A stretch of DNA of 64,000 bases from Saprospiraceae bacterium (GTDB lineage: Bacteria > Bacteroidota > Bacteroidia > Chitinophagales > Saprospiraceae), in assembly GCA_016712145.1 (NCBI GenBank), contig JADJRO010000001.1, forward strand, positions 1,922,501 to 1,986,500, in the 5' to 3' direction. Below are positions 1 to 7,959 of the stretch, in pieces; positions within the stretch are counted from its first letter, which is position 1; each line of letters begins with the position of its first letter. The position numbers were made by a program, and so were the translations under genes. The notes beneath the pieces are model-generated. The model did not search any database. It saw only the letters and a list, made by a program, of their open reading frames with translations, and was not told where the DNA came from.

Positions 1-137
1 TGCATGGATACGAGCTGGTTTCCCTGGCTTTCAAATCCACCCGCAATAATATCAAATCCGATAAAGGGATACCCTACAAGGATCATCGCAGCGGGAATCC
101 AATAGAAAGCTATTTTAGAAATGGTGGGATTTCTCAC
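1..137 (-). CDS. Membrane protein, N-terminal fragment (runs off the window edge)
   Basis: An open frame of about 45 codons enters from the left edge on the minus strand. It begins at a GTG (137-135) that lies two codons after an in-frame TAA. The readable product has a charged start followed by hydrophobic stretches (AFYWIPAAMILVGYPFIGFD), which suggests an inner-membrane protein. An internal ATG (about residue 18) is an alternative start. A TATTTTTG -7 box at 159-166 sits about 20 nt upstream of the GTG and favours that start. Too little is present to name the family. Confidence 0.4.
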   Translation of the reverse strand, partial: MRNPTISKIAFYWIPAAMILVGYPFIGFDIIAGGFESQGNQLVSM

Positions 138-158
138 AATTTACAATCGTTCAGATGC

Positions 159-166
159 CAAAAATA
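159..166 (-). promoter_or_regulatory. Putative -7 box (TATTTTTG) for the leftmost gene
   Basis: It matches the Bacteroidota TAnnTTTG consensus on the minus strand, shortly upstream of the GTG at 137. No clear TTTG -33 element is seen 19-21 nt further up, so this is only suggestive. Confidence 0.28.
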
Positions 167-383
167 GGACAAGTATCCTAAATGATAGGTGCTTGTTCAT
201 TTCCAGAGCCGCGGTTGAACAAAAACTATCGGGTTTTAAAAAATAAAAATTTAGCTGAATTGAATTAAACAACGAAACGTTTCAGTGCCCTCTAATAAAC
301 CCTTCGTTTTAAACGAGAAGCTCTCAATTAACGGGATCAGCCATTACATTCCCTTCAACAGGTAAATATTATTTAAATGTTTC

Positions 384-1940
384 TTAGACAAGTTCCTTGC
401 GCAAACGGGCTACAGGGATGTTCATTTGCTCGCGGTATTTTGCAATGGTACGCCTGGCAATGTTATAGCCTTTGCGCATCAATAGATTCTTTAATTTTTC
501 ATCACTGAGCGGTTTGCGCTTACTTTCATTCTGAACCAAATCGGAAAGTATTTTTTTGACTTCCAGCGTGGATACTTCATCTCCTTCTTCCGTTTGCATC
601 GACTCTGAAAAGAAATCTTTCAATCGTTTGGTTCCAAATTCAGTTTGTACAAATTTACTGTTGGCAACTCTCGATATCGTTGATATATCTAATGAAGTGA
701 TTTCTGCAATGTCCTTTAATATCATGGGCCGGATTTTTTTCTGATCTCCGGTCATAAAATAATCATGCTGATACTGCATGATGGAATACATGGTTTTATA
801 CAACGTATCCTGCCGTTGTTTGATGGCATCAATAAACCATTTGGCACTTTCAATCTTTTGTTTGATAAATAAAATGGCTTCTTTTTCTTGCTTATTTGAA
901 TTGCCCGTTTTCTTATGGTCTTTATAGTGCCGCAACATGTCCAAATATTGGTCATTGATCCGGAGATCCGGTGCGTTGCGGCTGTTTAAACTTAATTCCA
1001 ATTCTCCGTCTCGATTTACGATAGAAAAATCCGGTACGATAAAATGACCAGCAACCAGATTTGTAGGTAATTGATCTACATATCCTGAACTGGGCTTCGG
1101 ATTCAGTTTTATAATTTCATTTACAGCTACTTTCAATTGTGCTTCGGTGAGATTTAAAACGCGCTGCAATTTGGTATAGTGTTTTTTAGTAAATTCTTCA
1201 AAATATTTTTCAAGAATAAACTCGGTTAACTTTAATACTTTCAACTGAATTTTACTTGTTGCGATTTTAATTTTAACCCGAATCTGCAACAGCAAACATT
1301 CCTGAAGCGTTCTGGCTCCAACACCGGGCGGATCAAAGGATTGGATTTTATACAACAGCTCCAGTATTTCTTTTTCCGTAACGACTATGTTTTGGGAAAA
1401 TAACAAATCATCGATAATCGCATTGGGTTCTCGTCTTAAATACCCATCATCATCGATGCTTCCAATCAATTGCATTGCAATTTTAAATTGATTTTCGTCT
1501 TTCAGTTTTAATAAACCAATTTGCCTGCGCAAATGGTCATGAAAGGTATTTTCAACTGCAATGGGCAAACTGCGATGTTCTTCTTCGTGTGCCCCATAAT
1601 CATCGGTTTTATACTTATAGGATGCTGTATTGTCATCCATGTAATTGTTTAAATAGTCATCGAAACTGTCGCTGTTCATCAACTCATCCTGACTTTCCTT
1701 TTCATATTGCTCTTTCTCCGTCAAGTCAAATTCATTGTCCTGATCATTGACGCCTTCTTTTAAATCAGCATCGTAATTTTCATCGTATTCATTGCCTTCT
1801 TCTAAAGCCGGATTGGATTCGATTTCTTCTTGGATGCGTTGGTCGAGAATCGCTGTTGGAACCTGTAATAGTTTCATCAGCTGAATCTGCTGTGGGGAAA
1901 GTTTTTGTAAAAGACTTTGGCTTAATTGCTGCTTAATCAT
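384..1940 (-). CDS. rpoN: RNA polymerase sigma-54 factor RpoN
   Basis: This 518-residue protein directs RNA polymerase to -24/-12 promoters and needs enhancer-binding ATPase activators. It has the full sigma-54 layout. Region I is Gln/Leu-rich at the N-terminus (QQLSQSLLQKLSPQQIQLMK) and is followed by a long acidic region II (about residues 45-125). The core-binding and helix-turn-helix regions come next, and the RpoN box ARRTIAKYRE lies at about residues 495-504. The acidic linker is long but normal for Bacteroidota. The gene is monocistronic here, reads leftward, and has a plausible -7 box about 125 nt upstream. No sigma-54 activator is visible in the window, so the regulon cannot be inferred. 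The length and the RpoN box make the call secure. Confidence 0.97.
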   Translation of the reverse strand: MIKQQLSQSLLQKLSPQQIQLMKLLQVPTAILDQRIQEEIESNPALEEGNEYDENYDADLKEGVNDQDNEFDLTEKEQYEKESQDELMNSDSFDDYLNNYMDDNTASYKYKTDDYGAHEEEHRSLPIAVENTFHDHLRRQIGLLKLKDENQFKIAMQLIGSIDDDGYLRREPNAIIDDLLFSQNIVVTEKEILELLYKIQSFDPPGVGARTLQECLLLQIRVKIKIATSKIQLKVLKLTEFILEKYFEEFTKKHYTKLQRVLNLTEAQLKVAVNEIIKLNPKPSSGYVDQLPTNLVAGHFIVPDFSIVNRDGELELSLNSRNAPDLRINDQYLDMLRHYKDHKKTGNSNKQEKEAILFIKQKIESAKWFIDAIKQRQDTLYKTMYSIMQYQHDYFMTGDQKKIRPMILKDIAEITSLDISTISRVANSKFVQTEFGTKRLKDFFSESMQTEEGDEVSTLEVKKILSDLVQNESKRKPLSDEKLKNLLMRKGYNIARRTIAKYREQMNIPVARLRKELV

Positions 1941-2064
1941 GTGCGCTATACTATCTGAATGAACAATCGAATCCCGGGCTTAGTTCTCAAAAAACGGGTA
2001 TCAAATCCTTATAAAATAAGGAATGATTGAGATTTTGCTACCGGAAAATCGTAACATTGCATGG

Positions 2065-2072
2065 CAAATGTA
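2065..2072 (-). promoter_or_regulatory. Putative -7 box (TACATTTG) for rpoN
   Basis: A perfect TAnnTTTG match on the minus strand, about 125 nt upstream of the rpoN ATG in an otherwise very AT-rich gap. The -33 element is weak (T-rich, no clean TTTG). Confidence 0.4.
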
Positions 2073-2116
2073 AAGAAAATAACTACATATTATAAAAATA
2101 TTTAATATATCTTCAT

Positions 2117-3909
2117 ATGACAAGCCTGATTCCTCCCCGTATTGCCGCTTTAAAAACCGTAATGAACAAGGCTCGAGTAGATGCCTACATTATCCCGACA
2201 GCGGATCCCCACCAAAGTGAATATGTGCCGGAATATTGGGCCGGCCGTTACTGGATTTCAGGATTTCATGGTTCCGCCGGAACCGTGGTGGTGACTGCCG
2301 ACCATGCCGGACTTTGGACAGATTCCCGCTATTTTTTACAAGCAGAACTCGAACTCAAAGGAAGTGGTGTCACACTTCATAAACTGCTGGCTCAAGCCCA
2401 GGCCGAATATATGGATTGGATCTGCAGTCAGCTTAAATCCGGTCAGACCGTAGGATGTGATTTTTGGTGTTTTTCACTGGCTCAAATTCGTGCTTTTGAT
2501 AAGAAACTAACCGAAAAAGGACTACACTTGAAAGATTGTGGAGATTTAATGCAGGATATTTGGGAAGATCGTCCTGCGCTGAGCCCCGAACCCATTTATG
2601 AACATGCTGTAAAATATGCAGGCAAATCCCGCGAGCTCAAATTAAAAAGCCTTCGCGAACAGCTCAAACTTCAAAAAGCCGATTACATCTTGCTTTCTGC
2701 ATTGGATGAAATTGCTTATTTGTTGAATTTACGAGGAAAAGACGTGCATTGCAATCCGGTATTTACTTCCTATTTGCTGGTAACCATGGATCATTGTGAT
2801 TTATTCATTCCACCAGACAAACTTCCGGAAGCCTTGGAGAAAAAACTGGCAGAAGACGGAGTCCATGTAAAAAACTATTTTACGATAAAATCGGTGGTTC
2901 AAGCCATCAAACCGGGTAAAAAGATTTTAATAGATCCATCTACGATGAATGCGAAACTCGCCATTCAGTTTCCTGAAGGCAGTCTTCTCAGCGATGTCAG
3001 TCCGGTGATGAAAATGAAAGCCATTAAAAGCAAGCCGGAAATTGAACACATTCGAAAAGTCATGGAAAAAGACGGAGCTGCACTGGTAAAAGCCTTTATA
3101 TGGCTGGAAAATCTGTTGAAAAAATCCAAAAATTGCTCAGAACATGAATTTGCCATGAAAATCATGGAATTCAGAAGTCAACAGCCTTTGTATGTGGGGG
3201 AAAGTTTTGACGCCATCGTTGGTTATCAGGCAAATGGTGCCATCATACATTATAAACCGGATGCCAAAAAATCGGCCACCATCAAAGCCAAGGGCATCTT
3301 ATTGGTAGATTCCGGCGGACAATACCAGGACGGAACAACGGACATCACCCGGACCATTGCTTTGAGCGCTCCGGCGCCAGAAGTAAAAAACAATATACCG
3401 CAGTGCTCATGGGACATATCGCCCTGGCAGATGCCATTTTTCCGGAAGGGACTAAAGGTATCCAACTTGACATCCTGGCGCGTCAATATTTATGGAATAT
3501 GTCCTTGAATTACAGTCATGGAACCGGACATGGGGTCGGCTATTTTATGAATGTACACGAGCCTCCTCAGGGTTTTGTCACCAGCTGGAATCAACGCGGC
3601 CAAAGTGAAATGCTGGAAGGCATGCTTACTTCTAACGAACCCGGATATTACGAAGAAGGATCCCATGGAATCCGAATTGAAAATCTGGTGATCAATAGCC
3701 TCCACACTAAAAGTGCAAAGGGCAATTATCTAAAATTTGAAACGGTTACTTTGTTTCCAATTGATTTAAAACTGGTGCACAGTCCGATGATGACAAAACA
3801 ATGCATCAACTGGTTAAACAATTACCATAAAGAAGTTTATAACCGCATCGCACCTCATTTAGATGCGAGTGAAAAGAAATGGTTGAAGGAAAAATGTAAG
3901 GCGATTTGA
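2117..3909 (+). CDS. pepP: Xaa-Pro aminopeptidase (M24B, long three-domain form), frame interrupted once
   Basis: This metal-dependent enzyme removes the N-terminal residue ahead of proline. Two frames, 2117-3508 and one running to 3909, join into a protein of about 597 residues, the size of the long XPNPEP1-like form. Two creatinase-type N-terminal domains precede the pita-bread catalytic domain. The metal ligands are visible: D398 (VDSGG), D409 (GTTDIT), H472 (GTGHGVG), then E in SNEPGYY and E in GIRIEN. The first two lie before the break and the rest after it. The frame changes at 3385-3396. One extra A in the A6 run, or one T in AATAT, restores a family-typical segment (EVKxxYTAVLMGH). 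The run also forms A AAA AAC in the zero frame, a classic -1 slippery heptamer, and -1 slippage yields the same residues. A homopolymer sequencing error is the simplest explanation. Confidence 0.88.
3385..3396 (+). other. Frameshift point with in-phase A AAA AAC heptamer
   Basis: The codons read GTA AAA AAC AAT ATA in the first frame. The heptamer at 3385-3391 is in the right phase for -1 tandem slippage onto the downstream frame, which then reads CAA TAT ACC GCA. A single missing A or T would look the same in the product. No obvious stimulatory hairpin was identified directly downstream. Confidence 0.6.
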
Positions 3910-4055
3910 GTTTAAATTCATTCTAATTTTTCAATTTAAAAACATTTTATTCCTTACAATATTTTTAGGATATTAATTATAATTCTGCTTATTGATGTAA
4001 CATGGTCAGACAAGGAAATATTTGGTAAGCTATTCATTTTATTGAATTTCAAGAA

Positions 4056-4268
4056 ATGAATTGGTATATGAATAACGTAGGGGCCTACTTTGATTGTATT
4101 GAATCTAATAAAAATAAAAAACTAATGGTCCTGGCAATTAATCATTATAAAAACCTTTGTTCAGAGTGCACTAATGAAGAATGGCAACTTAATGCTAGGA
4201 TTGGAATAAGAATGGATGTTGCTCCATTAGCTTTAGATTTACCATTTACTGATTGTCCCGATGAATAA
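4056..4268 (+). CDS. Small hypothetical protein (70 aa)
   Basis: A short open frame of 70 codons with no signal peptide. It is rich in Asn and Glu, and its tail ends LPFTDCPDE. Its stop overlaps the start of the next gene by 8 nt, which suggests translational coupling and co-transcription with the two secreted proteins downstream. I recognise no family. It could be a genuine small gene or the surviving C-terminal piece of a longer decayed gene, because the 145 nt upstream are AT-rich and featureless. Confidence 0.4.
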   Translation: MNWYMNNVGAYFDCIESNKNKKLMVLAINHYKNLCSECTNEEWQLNARIGIRMDVAPLALDLPFTDCPDE

Positions 4269-5223
4269 TATTAGACTCATTATATTTTGGGGATTTTTAA
4301 TAAATGAAATCCAATCTCAATCAATATTTTGCTATTCAAATAGCGATAGTAGTTCTCATGAACAAATTATGCATATTGATGAAAGCAAAGATGGCAATCT
4401 GGTTTTTTGTTCTATAAATTGGGATTATAGTTTAAATCCTTCATTTAGATATTCCAAATTGGTATTAATAGATTCAAGTTGTAATTTAATTAAGGAACTA
4501 AAAATTGAATACCCTTTATACAATTCCAAAATTTTTAGAATTTTTAGTTTGGATTCTGGAAATATAACTTTAGGGGCATTATCATTAAAATCCAAACCAA
4601 ATCAATTTCAAATACAAATACTTAGTTTAAACTTTAAATTTGAAATTACTAAAGAATATATCATCGACTTACCTGCCAATATTGAGCCCTATTGGTTCAT
4701 GGGAACTACTTTAGAGAAAGATGGTATTGTAGCATCAGTCAATTTATCCAAATATCCAGCACCAATTACTGGTGGTATATGGTTAAATCTTTTCATCCAT
4801 TTAGATTGGAATCAAAATTTTATTAATTATAAATTTTATCAACCAGGAATTTCCAGCAGTATGGCTGATGACATTGACAAAGATAAAATTTCAGAGGGCT
4901 TTATTGGTTCTGGGTCTGTTAATTTGAAAATTGATAAGAATTTGAATGTTATTGATTCTATTGAGTCTCCCTGGTTTTTTAAGCAATGTGGTCCAACAAG
5001 TCTATTTGTTCCTAGTTGGAGCAATTCATTTTATTTTGCTGTTACAGGATGTCAATCAGATACTCAAAGTGTTGAACTCTTTAAACTAGATTCCAAATTT
5101 AATATTCAAAATCAAGCAAGAACTTACAATGGCATTAAAGAAACATGTTATTGGGGTGAAAGTATGGATGGTTTAATTAACAACAGAATTTATCTCGGAG
5201 GCATGAGCAACTCAAATAAATGA
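4261..5223 (+). CDS. Putative secreted protein lacking a T9SS sorting domain
   Basis: A 320-residue protein with a weak N-terminal hydrophobic segment (IRLIIFWGFLINEIQS) that may be a signal peptide. The body is beta-rich, with repeated aromatic and Asp/Ser-rich strands like the large secreted WD/propeller-like proteins of Bacteroidota. It overlaps the preceding ORF by 8 nt and sits 66 nt before a gene encoding a longer, similar-looking exported protein. Unlike that neighbour, it stops abruptly (GGMSNSNK) without the PNPxxN-type C-terminal domain needed for T9SS export. It may therefore be truncated or retained in the periplasm. The function is unknown. Confidence 0.6.
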   Translation: MNNIRLIIFWGFLINEIQSQSIFCYSNSDSSSHEQIMHIDESKDGNLVFCSINWDYSLNPSFRYSKLVLIDSSCNLIKELKIEYPLYNSKIFRIFSLDSGNITLGALSLKSKPNQFQIQILSLNFKFEITKEYIIDLPANIEPYWFMGTTLEKDGIVASVNLSKYPAPITGGIWLNLFIHLDWNQNFINYKFYQPGISSSMADDIDKDKISEGFIGSGSVNLKIDKNLNVIDSIESPWFFKQCGPTSLFVPSWSNSFYFAVTGCQSDTQSVELFKLDSKFNIQNQARTYNGIKETCYWGESMDGLINNRIYLGGMSNSNK

Positions 5224-5227
5224 TGAG

Positions 5228-5275
5228 TCGGAATAAATAATTAAGATGAAAAGCTTATTTTTATTCCGATTTCAT
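5228..5275 (+). terminator. Hairpin between the two secreted-protein genes
   Basis: TCGGAATAA (5228-5236) is complementary to TTATTCCGA (5261-5269), with an AT-rich loop, and is followed by TTTCATCCTTTTT. It lies just after the stop of the upstream gene and could be an intrinsic or attenuating terminator. Confidence 0.4.
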
Positions 5276-5289
5276 CCTTTTTAAAATCA

Positions 5290-6903
5290 ATGAACCTTAA
5301 AATTCTAATTTTCCTATTAATTGCCGGAGGCACAGTAGAGTCTCAGGACCTATTTAGTAAAGTTTATACTGTGCCAGAGGATGGTACAGGTTTAGTAAAT
5401 CAATGGCCTAATTATCTAACCGCAGTTTTTCCTACTGATAGTCTTATTTATGCATTTGGTTATTCAACTGATACGACATACAAAAATATTGAGGGGACAG
5501 CTTTTTTTGTTTTTGCTCTTAATGGCGATCTCTTGGAATATTATCACATTAAAGACTCTGAAAAATACAATTATTTCTACCCAGAAGGAATCCATACTTG
5601 GGATGGGATTACTTTCTATACCTCATTTAATAATTTTTACCGCGAGCAATCAATCCTCAAATTTAATAGATTCACCAGAAAACAGGATGTTTTAGAAATT
5701 AAAAATAGTAAAATTAATAACGGTGATATTTTAAGAGGAAATTTGGTTGCCACAGTTGAAGATTGTTTGATAACTGCAAGCGATATAGCAATTGATTCAG
5801 CAGGTTATAATTATAAAATACAAATCACGAAAATAGATACATCTGGAAAAATTATTTGGCAATCAGTTATAGGAAAAGAGCCATTTAATACTTTTAATAA
5901 TCATTGTTTTTCTGCATATTCAGACCTGAGTGGCAATATTTATGTTGGAGTAGGATTTAATGATTATACTGGCGTTGGCTGGAAAGCAAAATATCAAAGT
6001 TTACTTTATAAATTAGATTCGGATGGAAATATTAAGAATGTTTACACTTCCAGTTTGACAGAAGAAGGATTTAATCAAATTTATGATATTGTTGAAAATA
6101 AAAAAGGGTGGTTATATCTTTCCTCTAATTACAATTGGAATGAACCTCAATATCCCTATGCTAATATGGGTTATGGAATAATTCAAATCTTAGATTCCGA
6201 CTTTAATTTCATGGGATATATTAATTTGAACTACGATACAAGCTTGAGTACCCCAGCGTCACTCAAAACATTTGAAAAGGTTATTAATTCGAATGATGAA
6301 AAAGGCATTATTGTAGGTGGCTTCACGGTTAGAAAAGATACGATTATTAACTACATTGATTCTTTAGCTCGGCTTGATACATCATTGATAACACATTATG
6401 TTCTTACTATCCTCAAAATTGATAGTACCAATCAAATTGGATGGAAAAGATATTATAGGATAAGAAATGGTTATGATCATGGTTTGCTACACGATATTAA
6501 ATCATTCCCTGGCGGCGGATATATTATTGGCGCGGAGTCATTTAATGGAGAAGCTTACGAAAAATTTAAAGAACCCTACTTCATGCCCTGGCTTCTTCGA
6601 GTAGATGATTATGGCTGTTTAATACCCGGATGTGACATAGTAAGCACTAAAAATCCAGGATCGAAAGACGAACTAAAAATATTTCCAAATCCCGCAAGTA
6701 ATTATTTTGTACTTGTGAATTCATCTGATGAAAAAACCAAGTATCAGATTATTTCGAGTGATGGGAAAATTATGGATGAATTTTCTTCTTATCTACAAGG
6801 GGAGCAAGTAATTATGCCGCTGCACAATTACAAGGCAGGTTCATACTTTATCAAAGCAGAAAATAATTCCGGTAGGAGTTCAACCTTATTTATAAAACAA
6901 TAG
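5290..6903 (+). CDS. T9SS type A sorting domain-containing secreted protein
   Basis: A 537-residue protein with an N-terminal signal peptide (MNLKILIFLLIAGGTVESQ). A long beta-strand-rich region follows, with recurring units of the form LDSDGNIKNVY and KIDSTNQIGW that resemble propeller-like PQQ/Kelch-type blades. The protein ends with a type A T9SS sorting domain beginning near residue 455 (ELKIFPNPASNYF) and finishing GSYFIKAENNSG...FIKQ. This predicts Sec export, passage through the outer-membrane T9SS, and surface anchoring or release. The ligand or activity is unknown. It looks related in style to the truncated upstream neighbour. Confidence 0.8.
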   Translation: MNLKILIFLLIAGGTVESQDLFSKVYTVPEDGTGLVNQWPNYLTAVFPTDSLIYAFGYSTDTTYKNIEGTAFFVFALNGDLLEYYHIKDSEKYNYFYPEGIHTWDGITFYTSFNNFYREQSILKFNRFTRKQDVLEIKNSKINNGDILRGNLVATVEDCLITASDIAIDSAGYNYKIQITKIDTSGKIIWQSVIGKEPFNTFNNHCFSAYSDLSGNIYVGVGFNDYTGVGWKAKYQSLLYKLDSDGNIKNVYTSSLTEEGFNQIYDIVENKKGWLYLSSNYNWNEPQYPYANMGYGIIQILDSDFNFMGYINLNYDTSLSTPASLKTFEKVINSNDEKGIIVGGFTVRKDTIINYIDSLARLDTSLITHYVLTILKIDSTNQIGWKRYYRIRNGYDHGLLHDIKSFPGGGYIIGAESFNGEAYEKFKEPYFMPWLLRVDDYGCLIPGCDIVSTKNPGSKDELKIFPNPASNYFVLVNSSDEKTKYQIISSDGKIMDEFSSYLQGEQVIMPLHNYKAGSYFIKAENNSGRSSTLFIKQ

Positions 6904-7189
6904 TTTTGAAAATTGACATGCAACAAATGAAACTTACCAAATTCAATTTTATTTAAATCAAAGAAGCTATTCAGGTAACGATCTATTTATTTTATACTCA
7001 TAGAATGAATGAGATCAGATTAATTGATTTCCTGGCGGACTGATTTATTCTATATTTATTGAATCCTTGAAATATTTGCATAGCGCGTTAATTGTACGAA
7101 TAAATTGACACTCAAATAAATAATAAAAACATTATGACCCTTGTATAATAATTAAATATTAATTTACTTTGCGGAACTAAAAGCAAATC
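6904..7189. other. AT-rich intergenic region
   Basis: It holds no convincing ORF. Near its right end, TTACTTTGC (about 7167-7175) with a TTG about 20 nt upstream resembles a Bacteroidota promoter for the 41-codon gene that follows. Nothing else stands out. Confidence 0.3.
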
Positions 7190-7315
7190 ATGGAAATCCA
7201 GCAATTGAAAAAGGGCAGTAAAGGAAAATGCTTTATTTTTTTCCTGTTGTTCCTTTTCTTATTTATAAGCCTCCTGGTCTATATCTACAATAAAAACTTC
7301 CAACTGAGCTTCTAA
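7190..7315 (+). CDS. Small single-pass membrane protein (41 aa)
   Basis: A 41-codon frame starting at ATG 7190. A basic N-terminus (MEIQQLKKGSKGKC) is followed by one strongly hydrophobic helix (FIFFLLFLFLFISLLVYIY) and a short polar tail. This is the pattern of a membrane micropeptide with its N-terminus inside. A promoter-like TTACTTTGC lies 15-25 nt upstream of the ATG. The stop is 6 nt from the end of the converging gene at 7322. No family is recognised. The reading is supported by the charge/hydrophobic layout and the promoter rather than by homology. Confidence 0.5.
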   Translation: MEIQQLKKGSKGKCFIFFLLFLFLFISLLVYIYNKNFQLSF

Positions 7316-7321
7316 ACCGGC

Positions 7322-7519
7322 TCAATCTTCCTCATTTTCAAACAATAGGATTGTAGCGATTTCGTATTGCCCTTCCTTTACATAAAGGTCCGCACTGGCC
7401 TTATTTAACAGGGCTTTGGTGGTTACCATCGCTTCAATCCCGTTTTTAACAAGCTGAAGTCTTTTGATCTCGGCCTTGTAAGCGTCGGCCAGAGACATGA
7501 TTTTTTTCCATCCTTGCAT
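7322..7519 (-). CDS. Small hypothetical protein
   Basis: A short soluble alpha-helical protein of about 65 residues (MQGWKKIMSLADAYKAEIK) with an acidic C-terminus (FENEED). The frame extends to a TTG at 7543, but that TTG lies inside a TAAATTTG -7 box (7541-7548), so the transcript should begin near 7534. ATG 7519 (or ATG 7498, MSLADAYKAEIK) is therefore the likely start. It converges on the membrane micropeptide gene with 6 nt between the stops. The family is not recognised. Confidence 0.5.
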   Translation of the reverse strand: MQGWKKIMSLADAYKAEIKRLQLVKNGIEAMVTTKALLNKASADLYVKEGQYEIATILLFENEED

Positions 7520-7540
7520 AATTGTATTTTTACAACAGAA

Positions 7541-7548
7541 CAAATTTA
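7541..7548 (-). promoter_or_regulatory. Putative -7 box (TAAATTTG)
   Basis: A perfect TAnnTTTG match on the minus strand, about 22 nt upstream of ATG 7519. It helps reject the longer TTG-started frame. Confidence 0.4.
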
Positions 7549-7959
7549 TATATGTTTTTTTGTTAATATGTAATTATTTTTAAATTATTTTTTTCAAATA
7601 ACGATTTAAGCTCAATTTTATAGGCAATTCGTTCAAATAATGGGCTTAAGTTGTCATATAAATTACACATGCGTCTTTTTCAATATGGCTAATTGCCTGA
7701 AAATAACATTTCAAGGTCTGAGAATCAGCTCCAAATGCTGGATTTTAATGTTTTCAGACTTCTTGCTATTAATTTTAGGATGTAAAAGGCCCTTTTTTTA
7801 GTTTTTTGCTTGGTTTACAATTCTTTTTATAAGGCTTGATTCATGAATGAGTGGATTCATATAATTGGTTGGCAAGGTTAACAAGGTTTTTAAAACTTCC
7901 CTTTAGCTTATACTCAAACAATTTCCAGGAAAAACAGATCTTTACAAAAAATACCTTCC
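7549..7959. other. AT-rich intergenic region
   Basis: About 410 bases with no convincing gene on either strand. It consists of long T runs and no strong repeat. It presumably carries the leader of the metallopeptidase gene, but no clean TTTG/TAnnTTTG pair was found. Confidence 0.3.

Noticed and set aside
142..199. Short minus-strand ORF (MNKHLSFRILVLFLASERL) upstream of the leftmost gene
   Set aside because: Nineteen codons ending in a stop directly before the GTG. It overlaps the putative -7 box and shows no sign of being translated.
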